The translations under genes and the position numbers were made by a program. A stretch of 64,000 nt of DNA from Malus domestica (Eukaryota > Streptophyta > Magnoliopsida > Rosales > Rosaceae), in assembly GCF_042453785.1 (NCBI RefSeq), contig NC_091677.1, positions 29,761,501-29,825,500 on the forward strand. The letters are read 5' to 3'. This document shows, in pieces, positions 12,593 through 25,300 of the stretch. Position 1 is the first letter of the stretch. Each line of letters begins with the position of its first letter. The notes under the pieces are model-generated. The model saw only the letters and a list, made by a program, of their open reading frames with translations, was not told the DNA's origin and searched no databases.

Positions 12593-14028
12593 GGGTTGTC
12601 TGACATCCTATTTTCATACTCTTTAGATTCTCTTTTATTTGTGTGGTCACAGTTAGGCCACATCAACATTTTATATATTTTTTTTATAAAAATAATAAAA
12701 CAAAAAGTAATAGGAATATAAAATGTTGACGTGGCTTAACCGTGACTATACAAAATAGGAGGGGATGAGAATATGGAAATAGGAGGGCTGACAATCCACA
12801 TCCTGCAAACTTTGAGTAGCGGATTATACATCAAATGGCCCAGCTGATTAGACATGTTCAGCTATAATTTGTTTAATTAATGTCATTCATTAGTACTTGG
12901 ACCAAGGGATTTAGTACAGATCAACAGTAATTTGAGACTTATCTGAATAAAAAGAAAGTGGTTACCACTATTGTCAATAAATTTGTAAAAAAATCATAAG
13001 TATTGAACAAACCAGTATAAAAAAACAGACGGGTCTATATGGGTGAAATGATGGATTATGATCAACGGGTGCCCATCTATACTCTATAATCTATATATCA
13101 CCCTTATCATTATCACACAAGCAGAAACATCATCACTCACCACTATAATTAAAGCATATCTACACTTAAATAGACCTGCATTTAACTAAATGGGTACCCA
13201 TTAATTATCCGCATGTGATCAGTTTAACAATCTTTCTGAACATAATAAATATTGCACAAATAGCATCAAAATTTTATTACTCCATGATCTCATAACAAAC
13301 AGTACGTGAATAAATTGTTTAAATCACATTTCTAAGCCTTTGTTATGAGTGTATTACACCAGTCCAGTACAAACTTAACAACTACTATCAGTGTGTGTAA
13401 CCCAGAATAAAAGGGTTGAAAGAATCAAGTGTGGCTAATGCTACGAAACTAACTACTCATCAATGGATTGTGTAAAAAAAATAAGTGAGAGCTGACTCTC
13501 CATGCCGTTACGGGAAGACTGATAAAAAATGTCTTGGACCTGAAACAGTAGAGCAGAGCAGTAGAGATGTTATAAAAACATCCAACCTTTCGTTACAATT
13601 CATCTTCTATAACATGTTTACCCCTACGAACATGTCATCTAACCTTTAGTTAAAAATATCACATTTCAAGATGTTAATCAAAGGACATATGCAGCTTTCC
13701 TCAAACAACTTCTTTTATATGCATAATCTAAAAGAAAAAGTAATGTCTTAGTTAATTTATGATTCGTTTCAGTGTAATTCTAACTAATGACTTTGTACCT
13801 TCACTTACAAGATAAACAAATAAATATCACCAAATATACACATGTAAAATAAATTCTGTGAAGAAGATTGTACCTCATGATAAAATGACAAGCCCTAGAT
13901 ACACCGATGTAGAAAAAAATATAAACGATACCAATCCCTTGCATATAAAGATTATTATGTTACGAAAAACGTCAAGTTTTAATCATCAGTACAATTACGT
14001 TTTTTTACCATTACATCTAAAATCTTAA
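12558..14028. repeat. Direct duplication, copy B (partner at 3866-5127)
   Basis: This is the second copy of the duplication. It contains the inverted-repeat element at 12595-12800, which copy A lacks, and the damaged last exon of the M50B-like pseudogene. To its right it runs into the remaining exons of that gene, so this location is the original context of the exon. Confidence 0.85.
12595..12800. mobile_element. MITE, about 200 bp, inserted in duplication copy B
   Basis: Left arm: TTGTCTGACATCCTATTTTC, then GTCACAGTTAGGCCACATCAACATTTTATAT in pieces. Right arm, inverted: ATATAAAATGTTGACGTGG, CTTAACCGTGACTATAC and GGAAATAGGAGGGCTGACAA. The arms are imperfect over about 80 bases. A similar half element lies near 31815-31870. 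Confidence 0.65.
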
Positions 14029-14238
14029 ATAAGGAATTTCAAGTTTTAATCATCAGTATGCATATAAGACTTACCAAATCACTCCCCATCCAACCCCATT
14101 ACAGGGGCAGGGGCAAACTTCTGCAAACTTCTCAGCGTCACTGGAGTTGACTCTTATAGATGTTAAATCATCATATATATCTGCGACAATTACAGTCACG
14201 CGATATAAAATCAGTGATTCAAATGTTCAGAATAGCTG

Positions 14239-14272
<34 letters not shown>

Positions 14273-17200
14273 GTTAACAAGAATCACTGAGAATTACCAT
14301 AAACTGAAAACAAACTGTTCATCACACCTGCAATTTGAAAAGCAAAATATAAGAAACTTTTCATTTCGCAATTTGCACACAAGAGATGTAGCAATGCAAG
14401 ACTAAGCGCTTCATCTCAGAAAGTAAAGATTTGAAAAGATAAGAATGTACCGATGAAGAGAATAACGTAGCGAAGAACACGGACTTTCGTAAATTCTTGC
14501 AGAACCCATATTATAGCAAGGAATACAATAAATCTTGAAAGACTCATCAACAAGGATCGGTAATGTATGGAAGTATGTGAATAATATAAAACTAAGACGT
14601 ATTGCACGCATGCGAAGATACTCACCAATACAAAGTCCTCGAAGTGTCCACTGTATAAAACATTAGAATTTTTTGAACGCAAGAGTGAAGAAATTAAGAT
14701 CCTGAAAGTTCTAACACAAAAATATGAGAATGGAGCTAAAACATTATTGTCTGCATATGTTTACTGCTCTCTTACATGTTTTTGCCATAAAAAGCACGAC
14801 TAGCAGGGCAACGCCAAAACAACCAGCAGCAATTCGAGCAGTTAGGCGATTTGTGGATGCGAGTATTAAAGCCATTCCCCAAAATGATGAACCTAGATCT
14901 GGAGGCAGAAAGAAATACGAAACCATGAGAACCAAGATCTGGATACAAGTCATGACTAGTTAGTTTAACACAAAAGCCAATTTTAAATAAGACCGTAAGA
15001 AAAATACATATTTTTGAAGCCAACATGGTTTGCATATAACACCGGAATGCATGAAATATGAAACCATGAGAAACAGTCCTACTTTAGCATCAGATGCCAT
15101 GTTCAGTGCCAGCACACACAATCTGCTCGTTTCATGAACTGAGACACATCTTAGACAATTGTATATTGAAGATGAAGCATAACAAACTGAGGATGGAAAA
15201 TAGTTTCTGAACGACAAATGCAAGTGTGAGAAAGTGAGAAACTTAATATGAGGAACTATGTATGCTCAAATCCAGTAAGACACTAGTATTCATGTTTACA
15301 ACTTCTAAAATTGCATTTCAAAGTTTAAGCCCATAATTAATGTCTCGTGAAGTACAAAAATAATGATACATTGCAATGAAAAGTAAAGTTTAGGGACAAA
15401 GGTGTAGTACATCCTGCAGGCAAGATCAACCAATATATACCACCACGTGTTTGTGTCACCCCACCCTCATCTGCGTGAACCTGGGTACCCTCCACCTACA
15501 AATCAATTCAAACTATGAGACCCATCAGTGACATACAACTGCCCTAGAAGCTAAGGGCATTTAATGTAGTGGTATGTGATAGCAAGTTTGCAAAATGTGT
15601 TGTACTGTATATCAGCCTTCTAAACAGAAGCACTTAGTAAACTATGCTTAACATTCACCATCAGAAAGCTTCAACTATTGCAAGTTTGGACATTTAGAAA
15701 ACCTAGGAACCTATGAGATGCCAAGGAATAGGAAATATACAGGAAAATTTAAAAGAAATTAATAAAACAAACACATAAATAATACAATCCATAATTATGA
15801 TGATGAGAAAGCTTTTCTAGAAAAGTAAAATGCGAGTCATTGATCAACCTTCTAAAGAGAAAATATTGTAAGAGAAGCAAGGAATAAGTTTTTCAGCTAA
15901 GGATCTTTTCAATCCCAGGATGAATTAAGGACTTGATGAATCAGAATTCGGTGTACTCGTGATCAAGTGTTTAAACTCAAACTCATGCAACAAGAGAGGT
16001 GAATTCTTACATAACAAGCAAACGACTTTGAAAACAACAGACCAAGTTTGAAAACTTTAATATTAACTTGTAAGAAATATGACGCGAAGATGTTTGTAAA
16101 CAGGAAACAATTAGGGAATACGGTGGCCTATGGTGCCAACCTTAATTAATACTTTGTTTGAAAAACCTAGTAGTTCTAAAACCAATATTTGTGAAGATCA
16201 AGATAAGTGCAAGAGCTCTGGTAACAGCGAATGACTGAAAACTTTGCAAGCATGAAGACTATGAAAGCTTTGAACTTCACAAGGATTGTCTGAAATGATA
16301 TCTTTGAATGCAGTTTTAGCTGAGAAGCTCTGTTAAATCAAAATGACCAACAACATTGTCTAACAATTTGTGGGATTATGATCATATTTGACCTTCCTTG
16401 GGCTCTTACAACCATCCCCAAACTCGTTCGTTGCCCTATTGTTTTCAAATTATACCTTCCTTCTGCTCATGTCTCTCATCAAGACTTTGTTATCATGGTT
16501 CTACACACATCTTGGATTAGCTTCCTATGAGCGAATTCAACCCAATGAGAAAACAGGGCACACTAAAATACAGAGAGAACAAGAAAATACGTTGGTTTAG
16601 ACATATTTACTTGGATAAGTATACATATCTACTTAAGGATATCCTAAACAAAGTACTTCAAATTGTTATATGGTGTAGATAATTCCACATCAGAAATTTA
16701 AAACCTAGCATAGCAATATATAAGATGTTTAGCCTCTCAAAACATTGCCAATTGGTTTGGGTTGAACGCTCTAAATTTTATCACAGCCCAGAGCATCAGT
16801 GATCAAAGGCTGTGGTAATGATAAAAAGTGATAATTTTTATGAAGAGGACAAGGACTGGTCAGAGAATTACAAGATCTGAGTTCTAAACTAATGGTTATC
16901 ATAGTTGACTTTACTCCGTGAGAGTAGGTACTCCGAAACTGCATAAAGAAATTCAGTGAAACGAACACTAAATAACAGAAGTCCTGGTACATTGAACCAC
17001 CGGTCATTCAATCAAACAACAGAAGGCCTGATACACTGAATCACATAAAGAAATTTAGTGAGGAAATATCACCGAGGCCAAAGAAAAAGAACACTAAATT
17101 TTACTCAATCGTCCAAACTTTGTCCCTTGCTTCTCTACAAAGCAGGGTCATACAGAAGATTAGTTCCACTCAAAGTCAGTGACACTGAGACTTTCGTTCT

Positions 17201-18673
17201 AATGGACTCCACAAATAAACACCAAAAAATGATTTCCCTTGGATCCTTGACTAAGATACTGGCAGCACAACATGATACTGTGTCTGTTAAAGATCCTTAT
17301 TACCTAGCTTGAAGTTGTTAACAAGTGAATCGATTACATTTATTATTTTGTGAACTTGTGTATAGAGTCTATCACCAAGAAAGCAATATTTTGGAAGAAC
17401 TGGAGTCCTTGAAAATAGAAATTTATACAAGAAAACAGTTATTCTTTTCTCTTTGGATCTGACCACATCATTTAAGAAGCAAAAAAATAGAAAACATTAA
17501 TCAGCTTCTCCTTACCTTGCCATATGTGAGTATGCAAGCAATTGCACGGCTTGTTTCATGCAAGAAGACCGTGACGAGCTTAAAAGGCGTGAGTAGTACT
17601 GTCCTCCAAAGCTTTAACAGTAAGAAAAAACTTTTTGATCAAAAGGCTAACTGGATCAAGTAAGTGCTAAACCAATAAGGAGATTGATTAAAAATAAGTA
17701 AAAAATAACGCAGGATATATTTAGCCAAATAAACATGGCCCTCTAGAAATCATGTAAGATTAGCCAAATAAATTCTAAGTTATTTTGCTATATTCATATC
17801 CATCCCCATTCTCATCAAATCTCTTCGCACAACCTCAAACAGCACTATGAGCTTTCCCAACTCCTCTAGGTGCATTGCCAATGGTCTTATCAACGGATTC
17901 CCTAGTTACACATGACCGACTGCATTGCCAATGCTCAAATCTCATCTTGGTTGCATGTCTTCATCTTTCCCTGGTTGCTAATTCCTCATTCACACATTGA
18001 TTCTAATATCATATACACACATGTCCACTCTTGTTTGATGACCATTTAAAGATAAAAATCACGCAAAAATGTCATTTCCAAAGTGACATTTCGTTTGGAA
18101 GGAAAAGAAAAGAACAAATCTTATGAAAAGTCTTACTTTGGAAGCTAAAACAAGTTCTAACCCCATTCCGAAAGTCTATCCACCACATAGCTTCATGTAT
18201 TATTAAGTTGGTAAGCATAACTTCTCCACAACAATCATTAACCAAGAAAATTCCAGTGGAAAATAAAAACGGGGTTTCAGAAATCAACCTTGTTTGTCCA
18301 AAACCATTAAAAACCAACAAGAAGTTGAATATAACAAACTGTTAAGAAAAAAAATCAAACGGACAGTAATATATTGGGCCTTAAATTTTTCCATTTCTAA
18401 AATCCCAATTCAATTATCTGGTCAACAAGTGGACTATAACCCCTTTAAGTTTCAAGCTGAAGAAACCATAACAAAAACACCGGAAAGACCACTCTTGAGC
18501 TTTCTTTCAACAATTTACAGTTTACTTTCCCGGGAAACAAACAGTTTATGTGAATTGAAAAAATAAAGAGAGAGTAAGGCATACGCGAGGATGACAACTG
18601 TGAAGATTCCAATAGTCGCCAGGAAGACGACCTGGTCATGCTTGCAACAGCTTTTCAGCTCCCAATTCGGCAT
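13875..18673 (-). pseudogene. Peptidase M50B-like multispanning membrane protein, decayed gene
   Basis: Nine exon-like blocks on the minus strand rebuild a protein that I recall as the plant 'peptidase M50B-like' family (Arabidopsis At1g67060 from memory). The blocks are 18585-18673, 17516-17611, 15411-15495, 14776-14898, 14626-14650, 14451-14533, 14298-14327, 14075-14180 and 13875-13937. They start MPNWELKSCCKHDQVVFLAT and include YLGSSFWGMALILASTN, WTLRGLCIG, VLRYVILFIG and DAEKFAEVCPCPC. Family proteins are integral membrane proteins; the plant substrate is unknown to me. Damage is visible. The HExxH zinc motif reads HETSR. Exon 1 joined to exon 2 by GT-AG is out of frame. Exon 4 has one base too many before its donor. 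The exon 6 acceptor reads CAAG where CAGG is needed. The last exon has a shifted acceptor and a one-base deletion. Sequencing errors could explain one lesion but hardly all. Two blocks are only 25 and 30 bases long. Confidence 0.8.
14239..14262. repeat. (AT)n microsatellite
   Basis: A run of twelve AT units lies in the intron between the 14298-14327 and 14075-14180 blocks of the M50B-like relic. Confidence 0.9.
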
Positions 18674-19983
18674 TCTTCAAACCCAAGAAACCTGAGAGAG
18701 ATAGAGAAAGAGCAGGAAAGGCACAGAAAAGTGGTGGTTCTATTGTCTCTTCACTTTCTTCTTTTATTGGTCAAATATTTAAATAGATACAGTTGGTATT
18801 TTCTCATTGAAAGAACGTAATGGTAGTAGCGCGTTTACAGCAGTTTTTGAACTTTGAGATCAATCTAACTGTATCTAGGCTCACTAACTTAAATATCCGT
18901 TTCACACTAAAAAATAATGGGATTGCTGGATTTTTAGAAACTGCTTAAAAAATTCAACAATTCAAAGAAGGCTACCGAACATTTTACCAAGCAGGCAGCC
19001 CTCCTTTTTTTTTTTTTTTTTCGTCGATGGTGTCCAAACAAAAACATGTCATGATTTTTATACGCCAAAAAATTAGAAAATCCCAAAGAGACGGAGAATC
19101 CATCTTCTTGAACGCGTGAGCCATGGACGACGAGTTTGTTGTTTGCCGATTAAAAGAGACTGAATGCGTGAATGTTTCTTTAAAATAATAGATAAATAAA
19201 TAAAGAGGATTATTATTGGTACTCCAATAGGATACAATAAGATAATTTATGCTTATAAATTTATTTATCGTTTAATTAATCTAAAGACTCATATGAAAAA
19301 TAACCTCACAAGTCCTCTAAATGAGAACTTTAGGTGAGCGTTGTTGTTTTGTAAAAGCATTTTTATTGTTTAATGTTGTAACAATTTCTTTTCTTTTCTT
19401 ACTTTTCTAGTTTCCTTTGGAGGGAAGACAAGACAAGGTCAGACTGACTTTTTTTTTTTTGAACAAAAAAAAAAAAAAAAAAACAGACCAGCTAATGATA
19501 TTGTCGTTTAGAGAGAGTTGTCTCTTACACACACGCATGAAGGATGTTAGTAGATAGAAAGATTGAACAAATTGAGTAAAGAAAGACCAAATCTCACCAA
19601 AGGGTTGAAGGGGCCAATAACATGACAAAAATCCAACATTGTCGTATAAAATAAGATGGGGTACTTTAAATGCCCCCTTTGAGATTGAATTGTTATAGAT
19701 TTTACAACCATTTTAAATTTCAAACCAAATAAGTTTTTGAACCTTATAAAAAAAGAAAAAATTAGAAAAATAATCAAATTTTAGACTCCATATAGATTTA
19801 TAGTAATCATTTTAATTTTATAATAATCAAAACACAACCTATATATGGTACAATTTCAATCTCCCGTACGTTTACCTTGGGCTGCGCTTTCATTGTTCAA
19901 TCACCCATCAATTTTAGAACTTTATTGGAAGTACCAAGATGCCTACCAATTTAATCTTGAAGACTCTGTCTACTTTTGTTAAT
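18674..19983. other. Upstream region of the M50B-like relic and intergenic sequence
   Basis: The purine-rich stretch 18690-18730 would be the 5' leader of the relic. A T run (19003-19021) and an A run (19466-19484) are the only other features I can point to. No gene is supported. Confidence 0.45.
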
Positions 19984-20764
19984 GGAAAAATTAGTATCCG
20001 GTCCCTAGTTCTTACTGTTCATTGACTAAGACCTTATTAGTTCTCAAATTTTGATTCAAGTCCCTAGCATTAATGTGATAATAAATTTACATGTTTATTA
20101 TATAATTTTTTAATATAAAAATTAGTAATTAATTTAGGGTTTAATACTCACACCTCTATTAAACTTCTAATTAATTTTCAATTCAAACATTTCCAAAATA
20201 ATAAAAAATTAAATTAAGTTTGTACCTATTAGTTTTTTTATATATATAAAAAGATTCTCAATTTTTTAATCTTAAATGTACCCATTCATATAATTTTTCA
20301 ATTTTTTTAATCTTAAATGTACCCATTCTCAAATATATCAATTTGTTATATGTAAAATGTACCCTTTTTTTAATATAAAATCCTTTCAAATTTTTTAATC
20401 CATATTTAAACTTATATGGGTACATTCTTTTTCGTTGATTTGAGAATGTATCCATGTTTTGGTACAATAACTTTTTTTGTTAATTTTGGTTAATGTACCC
20501 ATACATATATGTACACACACACACACACATAATATAATAGAGAGTATAATTTATATTTTATTATTTTTAATCCCATAAATTATGGGTTTTATTTAAAATC
20601 TCATTAATATAAACAATTACAAATTTCAATTTTTAATTTTTAATTTAAAGAATATAGTAACTTACATTATTACATTAATGTCAGGGACCTCAATCAAAAA
20701 CTAAAAACTAACAAGGTTTCAATCAAAGAATATTGATAGCTAGGAACCGCATCCTAAGTGTCCC
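19984..20764. mobile_element. Mutator-like non-autonomous TIR element, 781 bp
   Basis: The element is bounded by a perfect 9-bp direct repeat TTTGTTAAT (19975-19983 and 20765-20773), the length expected for Mutator-type insertions. The ends form inverted repeats of about 105 bases. ATCCGGTCCCTAG and CAAGTCCCTAGCATTAATG on the left match the complement of CATTAATGTCAGGGACC and CTAGGAACCGCAT on the right, with substitutions. The interior is AT-rich with repeated GTACCCATTC motifs and no coding capacity. A fragment of the same family lies at 51208-51361. Confidence 0.8.
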
Positions 20765-21044
20765 TTTGTTAATTGATATACATACCGATCTCAGTAATTG
20801 ATATGAAAGGTACGTAATATATGTGGGATTTGAAGAGGACAATGACATAACATAAATTGTACTATATTCTGTGAACTTGGTTCAACATAAAGGGTGTATA
20901 GAATTGTTAATACTTCTAATGATTAAACTATCATGTTTCAATGGTTTGGAACAACTCTTAGTTCCTAACTTTTGTATCTCAAATTGTTACATAGTGCCAC
21001 ATATATATGTTTAACGTTTCTTGTTTTCACATGGTTGAACCATT

Positions 21045-21480
21045 ATGCATATATCTTCCATTAATCACTATGCATTGCAAGTACGTGAGGGGGACTTATA
21101 TCATATAATTGACCTAAATGCAAAGACATGCACATGCAAAAGGTTTGATCTTGATCAACTTCCATGTGTCCATGAAACTGTTGCATGTCGAATTTGCTAC
21201 ACATCATTATACAATATGTGCTCCCAATTCTACACAATCAATGCAATTGTGCTAGCGAATGCGAAGCCCATTTGGCCGATTGGAAACAAGAGTGAATGGA
21301 GTGTGCTTGAAAAGGTGCATAATAGAGTGTGTTACCCACAATTAGACAAGTTGTATTTGGAAGATGCAAGACAAACAGAATCCCATCTCAGGGGGAGGAA
21401 ATGATGGTGAAGAAATGCAGTCGATGTGGTGGAACATGCCACACTCGCCAAATTTGCAAGAATCCAAGTGGACTCCATTC
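21045..21480 (+). pseudogene. Relic of a Mutator-like (MULE) transposase, C-terminal part
   Basis: The frame from 21045 to 21404 contains a SWIM zinc finger. It reads YHIIDLNAKTCTCKRF, then PCVHETVAC, giving the CxCx(n)CxH pattern near residues 29-46, followed by the AKPIWPIGNKSEW motif usual just after it in MULE transposases. A second frame, shifted relative to the first, encodes a CCHC knuckle (KCSRCGGTCHTRQICKNP) at about 21414-21470. This domain normally follows in the same protein, so a frameshift separates the two. The catalytic DDE part and everything upstream are missing or unrecognisable. Such a transposase would mobilise elements with long TIRs and 9-bp target duplications, like the two MULE-type elements in this window. 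This relic cannot be active. Confidence 0.8.
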
Positions 21481-22090
21481 CAGCGCATGATCGTGAATGT
21501 TTTTCTTCGGAATTTATTACTTTATTTGCTTTTATATCATTCGAGTTTAAGAACAAAAGATGCAAAGAGTTTATATGATATGTTTGCTGGTTTAACATAC
21601 GACTTTCCAAGGTTTGTGTTTTGTAGTTATTCATGCAGTAGTGTTCAAAGATATATTACTTAAAGGGGCTTTTGATTTTTTTTTTTTTTTTTTTTTTTAA
21701 TTTATGCTTTCATTTTGGTTTAAAGGTTGCAGACATCAAAATGTGTAGTTAAAGGTTGCAGATATCTAAAGATAGTTTAAAGGTTACATACAATAATGTG
21801 GGGATTAGGAAAACTCTTTCCATCTATTATAAGTTATGTTCTGGTTGTTGTGAGACCCTAAAATTAAGGGTATATTAGTATTTTTACATTAAAATTTTGG
21901 TTATAATTATCATAAATTAAAATGGTGGTTATGAGGCATAATTTAGTTCTTTTCAATTTCTTGCCCAAGGTTGGGTAGATGGGCATGGGGAGATTAACGT
22001 GGGTAAGGCTGGAGGGAGGAAGCTGTACTCACTGCTCAACGATAGTGTTGCAAGGTTCTTGTTTGTTTTGAAAAACACAGGGACTGTATA
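21481..22090. other. Intergenic spacer between MULE relic and copia LTR
   Basis: It contains a T run of about 26 bases near 21674-21700 and two short direct repeats of TTAAAGGTTGCAGA (near 21720 and 21749). No gene is supported. Confidence 0.5.
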
Positions 22091-22367
22091 TGTAGGAAGT
22101 GTAGATGGATGGAAATACTTAACAAGTTTATGAGAAATCTGAGTTGCTACAGCAAAGCTCTTGTATTACTTCTTATTGTAACCCTCTTGATACAAAATGA
22201 TATGCCAAAGGCTATATATATAGTGAATACAAAGTACTAGAGAGTTCTAACTAGAGAGTTCTTCCTAGATAACTTAACAGACATAGGCTAGGAACAATGA
22301 CTCTAGAATAATTGTTCTTGGGAATGTCTAGAGTCTTAACATTTAGGATAGTGCATTAATTCCAACA
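22091..22367 (-). repeat. 3' LTR of the copia element, with polypurine tract beside it
   Basis: On the minus strand the LTR starts TGTTGGAATTAATGCAC directly after the purine run AAGGGGGAG (22368-22376 region), the usual polypurine tract and LTR junction. It probably ends at CTTCCTACA (22091). The far end is inferred because the partner LTR is gone. A TATATATAG box lies near 22215-22224. Confidence 0.75.
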
Positions 22368-22379
22368 CTCCCCCTTAAT

Positions 22380-25300
22380 GCACTTTGTTCACAACTCCAA
22401 TGAACTCTGAGGTAGCAAAACTTTTCTTTCAGAAGTGCCTTGGTGAGTAAGTCCGTTAGCTGCTCATCCGTTCGACAATATTCAAGCTGAATTTCTTTCT
22501 TCTTAAAAGCTTCTCTAACAAAATGGTATTTGATTGCAATGTGCTTGGTACGATCATGTTAACTGGATTTTTGCCAATTGCAATGGTTGACTTGTTGTCA
22601 CAGTACACTACAATGCCTCATTCTTGATTTTTTCAGATATCTTTAAGAATTCTTCGAAGCCATATGACTTGAGATGCTACTTTTGTTACTGCCACATACT
22701 CTGCTTCAGTAGATGATTGTGCCACCACATTTTGTTTCTTCGTACGCCAAGAACATATCCCTGAGCCAAGAGAGAAAAGGTAGGCCGACGTACTTTTCAT
22801 ATCATCAAGACATCCAGCCCAATCACTATCGGTGTACCCGATAAGCCTTAAACTTCGAGTTTCAGCCATAATTCCATAGTCAAGCGTGCCCTGCACATAC
22901 CTTAACACCCTTTTTCCAGCACCAAAGTGAAGCTGACTTGGTTCCTCCATGTATCTTGAAAGCATACTTGAAGCAAACATGATATCCGGCCTAGTGACAG
23001 TGAGATATAAAAGGCTACCGATCAAACTTTGATACTTTGTGGCATCAACTTTCTTTGCACCATCATATTTCTTCATCTTTTCATTAGGCATCAAAGGAGT
23101 AGCCACTGTTTTGCAGTTAGACAAATTGAACTTCTTGAGCAGACTTTTTGCATATTTCTTTTGAGAAATAAATATCCCATTTTTGGTTTGAGAAACTTCA
23201 ATTCCCAAGAAATAATGAAGCAAACCCAGATCACTCATCTCATAGGTGCTCATCATATCTTTCTTGAACTACTGTAACAAACTTTGATCATTTCCAGTGA
23301 AGACTAAGTCATCCACATATAAGGAAACAATGAGAATGGAAGCTCCTCTCTTCAAAACATAGAGTGTAGGCTCACTTAGGCTCTTTTTGAAACCACGCTT
23401 GGCAAAATACTTATCAATTTCAGCATACTACATTCTTGGTGTTTACTTTAACCCGTAAAGGGTCTTTTTTAGCTTGTAAACTTTGTCTTCTCCCCCTTCA
23501 AGCACGAAACCTGGGGGTTGTTTAACGTAAACTTCTTCTTCCAACACTCCATTAAAAAAATACAGACTTTACATCAAGTTGATAAATCAGCCAATTCTTT
23601 TGAGCAGTAAGAGCAATTAAAGTTCTAATAGTTTCCAACCGTGCAACTAGAGCAAAGGTCTCAGAAAAATCAATACATGGCTTTTGCTTAAAGCCTCTTG
23701 CCACGAGCATATCTTTGTGCTTTTGAATGCTTCCATCTTGATTGAATTTTGTCTTGAAAATCCACTTCACATCCATGACATCTCTATCTTGTGGATAATC
23801 AACCAGCTCCCATGTTTGATTTTTCTCGATCATTCTCATCTCATTTTTCATGGCTTTCACCCATATTTCATGATTTTGTGCCTCTTCAAAGCTTTCCAGC
23901 TCTAAACCAACGAAATTGCAAGTCTTGTACACTTCTCGTAAACTTTGAGTTCCTAATGGATGACTTTCTGATGAAGAGTAGTTCGGAGAAACGAGTTCTG
24001 CATTTGAACTGCTTCCAGCATCATTTGAATTTCTTCTACTGGCAACTACTGGAGTTTGAGGAATGACTTCTTCTTGCTGCTGCTCTTTTGGAATTTCACC
24101 TTCTTCTTGCATAATTGCTTATGGCATCTCCTGCACTTTATTATCATTCCAATCCCAGCTAGCTTTTTCATTAAAAATCACATCTCTACTCACAATCAAT
24201 TTCTTAGTTTCAACATTATAAAGCCTATATAACCTTTGGTGCTGGAACAATAGCCAAGTAAGACACATTTTTGGCTTTTTTCATCAAGCTTAGTTCTCTA
24301 ATAGTTTCCAACCGTGCAACTGGAGCAAAGGTCTCAGAAAAATCAATACATGGCTTTTGCTTAAAGCCTCTTGCCACGAGCATAGCTTTGCGCTTTTGAA
24401 TGCTCCCATCTTGATTGAATTTCGTCTTGAAAATCCACTTCACATCCATGACATCTCTATCTTGTGGATAATCAACCAGCTCCCATGTTTGATTTTTCTC
24501 GATCATTCTCATCTTCTTTTTCATGGCTTTCACCCATATTTCATGATTTTGTGCCTCTTCAAAGCTTTCCAGCTCTAAACCAACGAAATTGCAAGTCTTG
24601 TACACTTCTCGTAGACTTTGAGTTCTTAATGGATGACTTTCTGATGAAGAGTAGTTCGAAGAAACAGGTTCTGCATTTGAACTGCTTCCAGCATCATTTG
24701 AATTTCTTCTACCGGCAACTACTGGAGTCTGAGGAATGACTTCTTCTTGCTGCTGCTCTCTTGGAATTTCACCTTCTTCTTGCACAATTGCTTATGGCAT
24801 CTCCTGCACTTTATTATCATTCCAATCCCAACTAGCTTTTTCATTAAAAATCACATCTCTACTCACAATCAATTTCTTAGTTTCAACATTATAAAGCCTA
24901 TATAACCTTTGGTGCTGGAACAATAGCCAAGTAAGATACATTTTTGGCTTTTTTCATCAAGCTTAGTTCTCTTTTCAGTGGGAATATGAGCATAACAAAT
25001 GCAACCAAAAATTTTGAAATGACTCACCGAAGGTTTGAACCCGCTCCAAGCTTCAAATGGAGTTTTGTTCTTTACGGCTTTGGTTGGACATCTATTAAGA
25101 ATGTATACTGCTGTATACACAACTTCTGCCCAAAAACGTTTTGGTAGCCCTTTCTCATTTATCATGGATCTAGCCATCTCCACAATCGTTCGGTTCTTTC
25201 TTTCAATAATTCCATTTTGCTGGGGACTATACCCTGCTGTCAATTGCTTCCAAATGCCTTCATCTTTGCAATAGTCTTCAAATTCATGAGAGGTATATTC

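Noticed and set aside
22633..25274. Several plus-strand open frames over the copia element
   Set aside because: They are antisense shadows of the pol reading frame; the minus strand carries all recognisable motifs.
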